Source of the DNA: Palsa-739 sp035532535
GTDB lineage: Bacteria; Actinomycetota; Thermoleophilia; Gaiellales; Gaiellaceae
DNA: 64,000 nucleotides
Reading direction: 5' to 3'
Assembly: GCA_035532535.1 (NCBI GenBank)
Contig: DATKQT010000026.1
Span: 48,736-112,735 of the forward strand
The notes below the pieces were generated by a model, which ran no database searches, was not told the DNA's origin, and saw only the letters and a program-made list of their open reading frames with translations. Shown here piece after piece: positions 9,101-14,287 of this stretch; positions within the stretch are counted from its first letter, which is position 1; each line of letters begins with the position of its first letter. Made by a program: the position numbers and the translations under genes.

Positions 9101-9379
9101 GGTGAGCAGCCGGCAGAGGTTCGCGTAACCCACGGCCGTCTCGACGAGCAGCGTGACGTGCGCCCCTCCGACGAGGGTCACCTCGGCGCCGGTGATCGGC
9201 CGGACGCCGAAGTGCTTCGCCGCGTGGGCGAACTCGAGCGATCCGTAGACGCCGTCGTGATCGGTGAGCGCGAGCGCCTCGTAGCCGAGCTCGGCCGCCC
9301 GGGCGGCGAGCTCCTCGGGCTGCGACGCCCCGTCGAGAAAGGAGTACGCCGAGTGCGCGTGGAGCTCGACGTAGGCCAC
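6170..9379 (-). CDS. dnaE2: Error-prone DNA polymerase DnaE2 (ImuC)
   Basis: A 1069-aa C-family polymerase alpha subunit of the mutagenic type. The N-terminal PHP domain begins MAYVELHAHSAYSFLDG (H7, H9) with ALTDHDGVYG. The palm carries the catalytic Asp cluster in PDIDLDFPRD (about 396-400). Helix-hairpin-helix and OB domains follow. The length fits DnaE2 (about 1050-1090) rather than replicative DnaE1. It carries out translesion synthesis after DNA damage with ImuB, found 3 kb away on the same strand. The start is GTG, 8 bases after a TATAGC box. A perfect 14-bp LexA palindrome lies directly upstream, so SOS control is strongly indicated. Confidence 0.95.
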   Translation of the reverse strand: MAYVELHAHSAYSFLDGASQPEELAARAAELGYEALALTDHDGVYGSLEFAHAAKHFGVRPITGAEVTLVGGAHVTLLVETAVGYANLCRLLTAAHAGTRPKEGAEPLPPALDETVLEELNEGLVCLSGCARDGLAVHYPNAAARLAAAFGRDRFYVELQRPYERGDSRRNAALRDLAETLRVHTVATGDVHAHDERRAALQDVLVAIRCRTSLDGCERERRGNHESVLAAPVEMAERFPDDRGAVARSRELAERLEFDLTQELGYRYPDFSDGAEPASVQLRRVCERAFAERYAGLNGHKRRVQARLDEELALIDELGLAGFFLLHWEVLELAREVALEVRGPGSMRHMLPPGRGRGSSVGSLVCYLTGLSHVDPVQANLSLGRFINRELSSVPDIDLDFPRDIREKLIVRVTERYGREHAALVASFATYRSRGAIRDVGKALGLPFADLERLAKLTDGWNAARVAEEMAMLPDAEQKLASPRWRAFGELCTEIGGLSRHISHHPGGMVISTRPLVELVPVQPAAMAGRQMCQWDKDSCADAGFLKIDLLGLGMLSAVEECVDLVARTRGEQIDLSRIPLDDRDVFAEIQRADTVGCFQIESRAQMQTILRTRPENLDDITIQVALVRPGPIQGKAVHPYIERRQKLREDPSYEPPADHPLLREPLRDTLGVIVFQDQVLDVAIHLAGFTIGEAEGLRRAMSRKRSHAALESYRERFVAGARANDVDDVTANMVYDKLVAFSGFGFPKSHSTAFGLLAYQSAWLRHHYGAEFLTALLNAQPMGFYPPATLVRDGQHHGIETRTPDVNRSEVDCTIEDGAVRVGLKYVQGVGEDDAEAVVATRPYASIRELAQRTPLSGDELRALVESGACDCFGMKRRELLWQLGLVPRAQTVPGSRGEEKQLALPLDPTVLTPDLPEPTVWERMLADYRTTSLSIGVHPIELMRPHLPPDTLSTVELRDRPNGSIVQIAGMVVARQRPSTANGVVFMLLEDEYAQVNLIVFPQVYDRFRGVVRGEPLLLVRGRYEHVDRNRNIVVDEVVSLAQLAHELTEGADVHGSLPAAHHFGHR

Positions 9380-9387
9380 CGCTCTAC

Positions 9388-9416
9388 GCTATACGAACAT
9401 ATGTTCGCTTGCTAGC
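9388..9416 (-). promoter_or_regulatory. dnaE2 promoter with LexA (SOS) box
   Basis: CGAACATATGTTCG at 9394-9407 is a perfect palindrome and fits the actinobacterial LexA consensus GAAC-N4-GTTC. On the minus strand it is followed directly by TATAGC (9393-9388), a -10 hexamer 8 bases before the GTG start. The box therefore fills the -35/-10 spacer and bound LexA would exclude polymerase. The -35 at this spacing (GCTAGC) is poor. Confidence 0.88.
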
Positions 9417-10390
9417 TAGGGGTGGTGAACGTCGGCCCAGAGCGGCACGTCGCCGGGGCCGAGCGGGACGAAGTCGAGCCCGTCGGGTGTGTTCAGGGAG
9501 CCGGGACCGGTGCCGGGGAGATAGGCGTGGCCGTACTGCCAGACGATCGTGTTTTTCTTGGGGTCGATGACGACGACGCGATCCTTGTAGTCGTCGTTCA
9601 CGGCGATGTTCCCGTTCGGGAGCATCATCGCGAGCGACGGATGGTCGAGGGCTCCCCACCCCGAGCTCGGCCCGTAGCGCCAGAGAACCTTGCCGTGCCG
9701 GTTGATGATCATCACCGAACCTGGGCTCGCATAGTCGGCGAGCAGGATCCGCCCCCCCGGCAGTGGCTGCGGGTCGGACGGGTACGAGACCGGCGCCTGC
9801 ACGGCCCACCGCAGGTGGCCGCTCGCGGAGATGTCGTCGATCCACGAGCCCTGGATCTCGGAGATCAGCACGCCGCCGTCCAGCAGCGGCGTGTCGCCGT
9901 TGACAGCGCCGAGGTACCGCGGCGGATCGTGCCGGCACACGCCGGTCGTGCCGATCTGACGCACGATCCGGTGCGACCGGATGAAGAGGACCCGGCAGTT
10001 GTACGCGTCGGCGACCGTCAGCGTCCCGTCCGGGAGCACATAGGCGTCGTCGGGGGTGTTCAGCTCGTTCGGGCCGCTGCCGCGCACTCCGGGCGTCCCG
10101 TACAGGTGGACACGCGCGTGCGTCTTGATGTTCACGGAGACGATCGTGTGCGCCTCCTCCTCGTTCGAGACGATCGCCTTCCCTCCCGGCTCGACGAACG
10201 TGTCGTCGTCGAAATTCAGATGGACGCCCTTCGCAAGGTCGCGCGCGTTCGGGAAGTGCCACAGCACGCGGTGTTGCGGGTCGACGAGGAGCATGCGGTC
10301 GTTGCCGCGGTCGGCGATGAGCAGCGCGCCCGGCAGGGGCAACGCATGGAGCGAGACCGCGCTCAGGACGGCCACGAGGAGGCTAATCAC
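9416..10390 (-). CDS. Secreted NHL/PQQ-like beta-propeller protein
   Basis: A 324-aa protein with a short hydrophobic N-terminus (MISLLVAVLSAVSLHALPLPGA) that looks like a signal peptide lacking a strong positive charge. The rest is a series of propeller blades with repeats such as LLIADRGNDRMLLVDP, TLTVADAYNCRVLFI, ILLADYASPGSVMII and IAVNDDYKDRVVVIDP, each followed by a Trp-rich turn. Relatives are called arylsulfotransferase- or NHL-like proteins without known function. The start is GTG, 6 bases after TAGGGT. It lies between dnaE2 and imuB on the same strand but has its own promoter box, so membership in the SOS regulon is doubtful. Confidence 0.8.
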   Translation of the reverse strand: MISLLVAVLSAVSLHALPLPGALLIADRGNDRMLLVDPQHRVLWHFPNARDLAKGVHLNFDDDTFVEPGGKAIVSNEEEAHTIVSVNIKTHARVHLYGTPGVRGSGPNELNTPDDAYVLPDGTLTVADAYNCRVLFIRSHRIVRQIGTTGVCRHDPPRYLGAVNGDTPLLDGGVLISEIQGSWIDDISASGHLRWAVQAPVSYPSDPQPLPGGRILLADYASPGSVMIINRHGKVLWRYGPSSGWGALDHPSLAMMLPNGNIAVNDDYKDRVVVIDPKKNTIVWQYGHAYLPGTGPGSLNTPDGLDFVPLGPGDVPLWADVHHP

Positions 10391-10396
10391 CTCAGC

Positions 10397-10406
10397 ACCC
10401 TAGGCT
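10397..10406. promoter_or_regulatory. Back-to-back -10 boxes between the propeller gene and thiE
   Basis: ACCCTAGGCT contains TAGGGT on the minus strand (10402-10397), 6 bases before the GTG at 10390, and TAGGCT on the plus strand (10401-10406), 7 bases before the ATG at 10414. The boxes overlap by two bases, and the whole intergenic gap is 23 bp. No room exists for a TPP riboswitch ahead of thiE. Confidence 0.5.
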
Positions 10407-10413
10407 TCAGCGG

Positions 10414-11037
10414 ATGAACCGACGGTTAAGGCTCGCTGTGGCCCGGCTGTATGTCGTGCTCGACGCCGCGCATGCGCACGTGCTCGACGCGGCGCTGCGG
10501 GGCGGCGTCGACGTCGTCCAGTTGCGCGACAAGGAGGCTTCCGACGACGACCTCGTGCGCGCGGCGGAGTCGTTCCGGGGCGCATGTGACGCATATGGAG
10601 CACTGTTCGTGCTCAACGACCGGCCCGACCTCGTGGCCGTGTGCCGCGCCGACGGCGTGCACGTCGGCCAGCGGGATGCGAGCGTCGCGGCTGCGCGAGC
10701 CATCGTCGGGGACGAGTGCCTCGTCGGTCTCTCGATCGAGACGGAGGCGCAGCTCGATGCGGTCGCCGGAGCAGATTACCTCGGCGTTGGCGCCGTGTTC
10801 GCGACGCCGACGAAGACGGACGCTGTTGCGGGAGGGCTCGAGCTCGTGCGCGCGACGGCGGCGCGCGTGCCGATCCCGTGGTTCGCGATCGGCGGGATCG
10901 GGCTCGCGAACGTCGCGGAGGTGGTCGAGGCGGGCGCGCCCGGCATCGCCGTTGTGCGCGCCATTTGCGACGCGGACGATCCGGAAGTGGCCGCACGTGC
11001 GTTATGCGCCGCGTTGGCTGAACCACCCGCGGCCTGA
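10414..11037 (+). CDS. thiE: Thiamine phosphate synthase
   Basis: A 207-aa TIM-barrel enzyme that joins HMP pyrophosphate and the thiazole phosphate to make thiamine monophosphate. Signature pieces appear in order: YVVLDA, VQLRDKEA, LFVLNDRPDLV, GVHVGQRD, YLGVGAVFATPTKTDA and WFAIGGIG. These supply the pyrophosphate-binding and thiazole sites. The start is ATG, 7 bases after TAGGCT. The 3' end overlaps the convergent DUF6504 gene by 36 bp. No other thiamine gene is in the window. Confidence 0.94.
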   Translation: MNRRLRLAVARLYVVLDAAHAHVLDAALRGGVDVVQLRDKEASDDDLVRAAESFRGACDAYGALFVLNDRPDLVAVCRADGVHVGQRDASVAAARAIVGDECLVGLSIETEAQLDAVAGADYLGVGAVFATPTKTDAVAGGLELVRATAARVPIPWFAIGGIGLANVAEVVEAGAPGIAVVRAICDADDPEVAARALCAALAEPPAA

Positions 11038-11232
11038 GCCGTCGTGGAAGACGACGGTGTTCTCGCCGCTCTCGAGCACGACCTCGAAGTAGCGGCGCAG
11101 CACCGGCTCCTCGGTCCACCAGCGGTCGAGCACACGCCACTCCTCGCGCAGCACGGCGACCGGCTGATGGTTCACCGCGCACGGTGACCCGTCGATGCGT
11201 GTCTCGACGCGCGCCGGGCGCGGCGCGTTCAG
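11002..11232 (-). CDS. DUF6504-type small protein downstream of imuB (apparent CTG start)
   Basis: A 76-aa protein, ending HDGSGRGWFSQRGA, with a core of REEWRVLDRWW and RRYFEVVLESG. It resembles the DUF6504 proteins commonly placed between imuB and dnaE2 in actinobacteria. They are thought to belong to the mutasome, but their function is unknown. The frame has no ATG, GTG or TTG near its beginning. CTG at 11232 overlaps the imuB stop as CTGA, the same geometry as the GTGA/ATGA junctions elsewhere here, so I take CTG as the start. The alternative is a first GTG 24 codons in, which would drop a conserved stretch. Confidence 0.72.
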   Translation of the reverse strand: MNAPRPARVETRIDGSPCAVNHQPVAVLREEWRVLDRWWTEEPVLRRYFEVVLESGENTVVFHDGSGRGWFSQRGA

Positions 11233-12410
11233 TCGTCCCGCGGTACGAACAGCGCGCGCGTCTCGGGGATCCGCGACCAGGGCGCCACCTCCACGACGGT
11301 GCAGACGGAGCCGGAGCCGGTGCTCGCCCGAACCTGGCGGAGCCCGTCGCTCAGGCGGCGACGATCCTCGGCGCCGGCAGCGAGCAGCTCCAGTTGGAGA
11401 CCGGCGGGCTCGGTGAGCTCGACGAGCTCGAGCCGCAGCTCGACCACCGGCCCGGGCAGCTCGGCGAGCTTCGACGCGAGGGCGATGCGGATGCGGCCGC
11501 CGTCCGCGCTCGGCTCGCGTAGCGTCAGCGTCCGCCGCCAGGATCCGCCTCCGACGATGACAGCGGTGAGCGCGGCCTTGCGGACGAAGCGGTCGCGCCG
11601 CTCCGGCCGTGCCAACGTCGTCTCGACGAGCGCGCCGAGCGCGCGGCGCAGCGTCAGCTCGTTGCCGACCGCTTCCGGGAACGCAAGCGTCTCGGCGAGC
11701 TCGGCCGGCGGACGGCGGCCGCGCACGCGCGCGGCCGCCCCGCCTCTCGCCAGGCCCCAGGCGCGCCGGCCGTCCGGCCCCAGACGTTCGGCGACGGCGC
11801 CACCCGGGAGCCCGGCAAGCTGTCCAAGCCTGCGAACTCCGAGTGATTCGAGCTCTTCGTAGCGCTGCCGGTCGAGCGGCAGCAGTGTCAGCGGCAGAGG
11901 CGCGAGGAAGCGTCCCACGTCTTCGTCGCGGACGACGAGCACCTGCCCGGGCCGTGCGACCGATGCGGCGGCGAGCGCGGTGAAGCGTCGCGTGGCCGCG
12001 CCGATGCGCGCGTCCCATGCGGGCCCGACTGCGGCGAGCGCGCGCCGGAGCGCCGGCTCGAGGCCGCCGTACAGCCGCTCGACCCCACGCGTCTCGAAGT
12101 AGGCGACGCCGGGCGCGGCCGGTTCGACGGCGAAGCCCGTGTCCTCGAGCGAGCAGACGATCTCCTCCCATGCCTGCTCGGCGGCAGCCGGGTCGGGATC
12201 GACGAGCACGAGCCGCGGGGCCGTTGCGAGCGCCTCGCCCAGGCGCATCCGCGGCCGGACGCCCGCCGCCTCGGCTGCCGCCGTCACCGGCCCCAGCAGG
12301 GGCTCCCCGCCCGCCTCCGGCGCGAGCGCCGCCGGACACAGCGCAAGGGAGGGTGACTTGCGCAGCGCGGCCTTGAGCTCGAATCCGGGGATGGTCAGGC
12401 AGGCGATCAT
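11229..12410 (-). CDS. imuB: ImuB, catalytically inactive Y-family polymerase homologue
   Basis: A 393-aa protein with a Y-family (DinB/UmuC) layout. The catalytic acids are missing: the usual DMDAFF start is CLTIPGFEL, and the SIDE motif is YFETRG. This is the hallmark of ImuB, the hub that links DnaE2 to the beta clamp. The start is ATG at 12410, two bases from a LexA box. A longer frame to 12449 would run through the promoter and both boxes and is rejected. No ImuA gene lies nearby. The TGA overlaps the CTG of the DUF6504 gene. Confidence 0.9.
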   Translation of the reverse strand: MIACLTIPGFELKAALRKSPSLALCPAALAPEAGGEPLLGPVTAAAEAAGVRPRMRLGEALATAPRLVLVDPDPAAAEQAWEEIVCSLEDTGFAVEPAAPGVAYFETRGVERLYGGLEPALRRALAAVGPAWDARIGAATRRFTALAAASVARPGQVLVVRDEDVGRFLAPLPLTLLPLDRQRYEELESLGVRRLGQLAGLPGGAVAERLGPDGRRAWGLARGGAAARVRGRRPPAELAETLAFPEAVGNELTLRRALGALVETTLARPERRDRFVRKAALTAVIVGGGSWRRTLTLREPSADGGRIRIALASKLAELPGPVVELRLELVELTEPAGLQLELLAAGAEDRRRLSDGLRQVRASTGSGSVCTVVEVAPWSRIPETRALFVPRDD

Positions 12411-12412
12411 GG

Positions 12413-12449
12413 GAACGTATGTTCTATACGAACGTATGTTCCCTGTCAA
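12413..12449 (-). promoter_or_regulatory. imuB promoter with two tandem LexA boxes
   Basis: On the minus strand TTGACA (12449-12444) and TAGAAC (12426-12421) are 17 bp apart, a near-ideal promoter. One GAAC-N4-GTTC box (12430-12441) fills the spacer, and a second (12413-12424) overlaps the -10 and the start point. The box centres are 17 bp apart. Transcription would begin within a few bases of the ATG at 12410, so imuB mRNA is effectively leaderless. Confidence 0.9.
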
Positions 12450-12505
12450 GCTGACGCCGACTTCATGGAGAAGCTCTCAGTACGAACATCTACTCTAGAA
12501 ATGCC

Positions 12506-12724
12506 ATGAACGCGCAGACCCTCCGCCCGCTGATCCTTGTCGTTCCGCTCTGTATCGTCGTCGTCGCAGTGGCGGCGTTCCTCCATGGCACATGGGCGTA
12601 TGTCGTCGGTAGCGCTGTCATAGGAGCCTTCGTCCTGCTGACGCTTCCGGCACTCCTGTCGAAGCCGCGCTGGCGTCCGCGCGAAGCCGACGATCCGAGC
12701 GGCCTCGTCGTCGCACGCTTCTAG
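12506..12724 (+). CDS. Small two-helix membrane protein
   Basis: A 72-aa protein with two hydrophobic helices (about residues 8-25 and 29-50), then a charged C-terminus with KPRWRPREADD. I recognise no family. ATG at 12506 is 9 bases after TACTCT. It is divergent from imuB, and the 95-bp intergenic region holds both LexA boxes, 65-90 bp from this start, so damage-linked expression is possible but not shown. Its stop and the convergent comB stop share one CTAG (12721-12724). Confidence 0.7.
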   Translation: MNAQTLRPLILVVPLCIVVVAVAAFLHGTWAYVVGSAVIGAFVLLTLPALLSKPRWRPREADDPSGLVVARF

Positions 12725-13422
12725 GGCTCCAGCGTCACTTCCGCCGCCGGCCCGACCGTCCGCACGAAGCGGGGCACGACGTCGAGCGCGTTCTCTCGCG
12801 CGCACCACTCGATGTCGTCGTCGAGGCCGTGTTTCCGGAGGTTGCGCGCGCTCTGACTCGCCCCCAGCCCGGCGACCGAGTTCGGGAAGCTCGCCGCCAG
12901 CCGCGCCGCCGCCGCGGCCGAATCCGCGTGCTCGCCGCCGAGCGCGGTCACGATCCGGCCGGCGCAGTACGCATCGTCGAGCGCGAGCTCGCCGAGCACG
13001 CCCGCGCACAGCACCGCGACGTCCTCCCCGGTCTCGCGCGCCGCAAAGGCGACCGCGGCGAGGTTCAGCAGCGAGCCGACGAAGACCTGTTCGAAGCGAG
13101 CCGCCGCGGCGACGAGGAGCCGCGTGCCGTTCGTCGTCGAGAGGACGAGCGTCTCCGCCGCAGGCTCGCCCGCGAGCTCGCGCGGCGAGTTCCCGAAGTC
13201 GAACCCGTCGATGTGCTCCAGCCGTCGCTCACCGGCGAGCTTCGCCGGGCCTTCGCTCTCGGCGAGCGCTCGTGCGTCCTCGATCTCCGCGCAGCAGAGC
13301 ACGCGGCGATACCCGGCGGCGAGCGCCTGCGTCATCGTCGAGGTCGCGCGCAGCACGTCGACGACGATCCCGATTGGCGCAGGCGTCTGCTCGCCCGGAG
13401 TGAACGCGACATGAACCCGCAC
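12721..13422 (-). CDS. ComB-family 2-phosphosulfolactate phosphatase-like protein
   Basis: A 233-aa ComB-fold protein with VVDVLRATSTMTQALAAG, GNSPRE and LSTTNGTRLL, the signature segments of the family. Archaeal ComB removes phosphate from 2-phosphosulfolactate in coenzyme M synthesis. Bacterial members are widespread and their substrate is often unknown, so the sulfolactate role is only an annotation by similarity. The start is GTG, 6 bases after TAGGGT. It is divergent from the rhomboid gene across a 19-bp gap. Confidence 0.85.
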   Translation of the reverse strand: MRVHVAFTPGEQTPAPIGIVVDVLRATSTMTQALAAGYRRVLCCAEIEDARALAESEGPAKLAGERRLEHIDGFDFGNSPRELAGEPAAETLVLSTTNGTRLLVAAAARFEQVFVGSLLNLAAVAFAARETGEDVAVLCAGVLGELALDDAYCAGRIVTALGGEHADSAAAAARLAASFPNSVAGLGASQSARNLRKHGLDDDIEWCARENALDVVPRFVRTVGPAAEVTLEP

Positions 13423-13427
13423 GCGAC

Positions 13428-13434
13428 TACCCTA
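13428..13434. promoter_or_regulatory. Symmetric TANNNTA box between comB and the rhomboid gene
   Basis: TACCCTA reads TACCCT 8 bases before the plus-strand ATG at 13442 and TAGGGT 6 bases before the minus-strand GTG at 13422. Two divergent leaderless transcripts would start from the same melted heptamer. Confidence 0.6.
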
Positions 13435-13441
13435 ATCCGGC

Positions 13442-14287
13442 ATGCCGACGTGCTATCGCCATCCGGATCGCGAAACGGGCCTGTCGTGCTCGGAGTGCGG
13501 CCGCCCGATCTGCACCGAGTGCATGACGATGGCGCCGGTCGGCATCCGCTGTCCCGATCACGCCGGGAACGCGGGTCGCCGCCGGCTGCGCGGGCCTGCT
13601 CCGGTCGTTCGCGCGCAACGGCAGCTCGGGGGGACGTTCGCCCCGGTCACGAAAGCGCTGATCGTGATCAACGTCGCGATCTATCTCGTCGGCGCAGTCC
13701 AGGGAGCGGGGCTCAACAGCCCGGGCGGTTCCCTCTACGAGAAGTTCTGGCTCGACGCATATGACGTGCACAACGGCGGCTGGTGGAGGCTCATCACCGC
13801 CGCGTTCCTGCACGCGAACATCATCCACATCGGCTTCAACATGTTCGCGCTCTGGGTGATCGGCGGTCCCGTCGAGCAGTATCTCGGCCGCGTGCGCTTC
13901 CTCAGTCTCTATCTCGTCGCAGGGCTGGCCGGCTCCGCCGGCGCGCTCCTCCAGACTCCCTTCATCACCGTCGGCGCGTCCGGCGCGATCTTCGGGATCC
14001 TCGGCGCGATGCTCATCCTCGAATGGCAGGCGACCGGCAAGCTCGGCGGGCAGGCGATGACCCTGATCGTGATCAACCTGGCCTTCAGCTTCACCTTCTC
14101 CGGCATTTCCTGGGGCGGCCATGTCGGCGGACTCATCGGCGGCATCCTCGCGACGCTCGCCTTCGCCCGCTGGAGCCGAGGCCACGCCGCGTACGGGCGG
14201 ATCGGATTAGGCGGAGCGCTCGGTCTCGTCCTGATCGCGGTTGGAAGCGTCGCCATCGCGATCTGGCACGTGCACGGCCTCGCTTAG
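13442..14287 (+). CDS. Rhomboid intramembrane serine protease with N-terminal zinc finger
   Basis: A 281-aa protein. Residues 4-40 form a B-box-like zinc finger (C4, H7, C16, C19, C24, C27, C37, H40). A six- to seven-helix rhomboid domain follows, starting near 68, with HANIIHIGFNMFALW, the catalytic serine in GASGAIFG (S179) and the partner histidine in WGGHVGG (H226). Rhomboids cleave within membrane segments of other proteins; the substrate is unknown. The start is ATG, 8 bases after TACCCT. The stop overlaps the convergent ppdK end by 4 bp. Confidence 0.92.
   Translation: MPTCYRHPDRETGLSCSECGRPICTECMTMAPVGIRCPDHAGNAGRRRLRGPAPVVRAQRQLGGTFAPVTKALIVINVAIYLVGAVQGAGLNSPGGSLYEKFWLDAYDVHNGGWWRLITAAFLHANIIHIGFNMFALWVIGGPVEQYLGRVRFLSLYLVAGLAGSAGALLQTPFITVGASGAIFGILGAMLILEWQATGKLGGQAMTLIVINLAFSFTFSGISWGGHVGGLIGGILATLAFARWSRGHAAYGRIGLGGALGLVLIAVGSVAIAIWHVHGLA

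Noticed and set aside
10391..10413. TPP riboswitch before thiE
   Set aside because: The gap to the divergent gene is 23 bp and the thiE transcript appears leaderless; there is no room for an aptamer.
12411..12449. A longer imuB starting at 12449
   Set aside because: The added 13 codons are the two LexA boxes and the -35/-10 themselves, so they cannot be transcribed from that promoter.
12721..12724. Convergent genes sharing CTAG as both stop codons
   Set aside because: CTAG is palindromic, so a shared TAG is a simple consequence of tight convergent packing; nothing further is implied.
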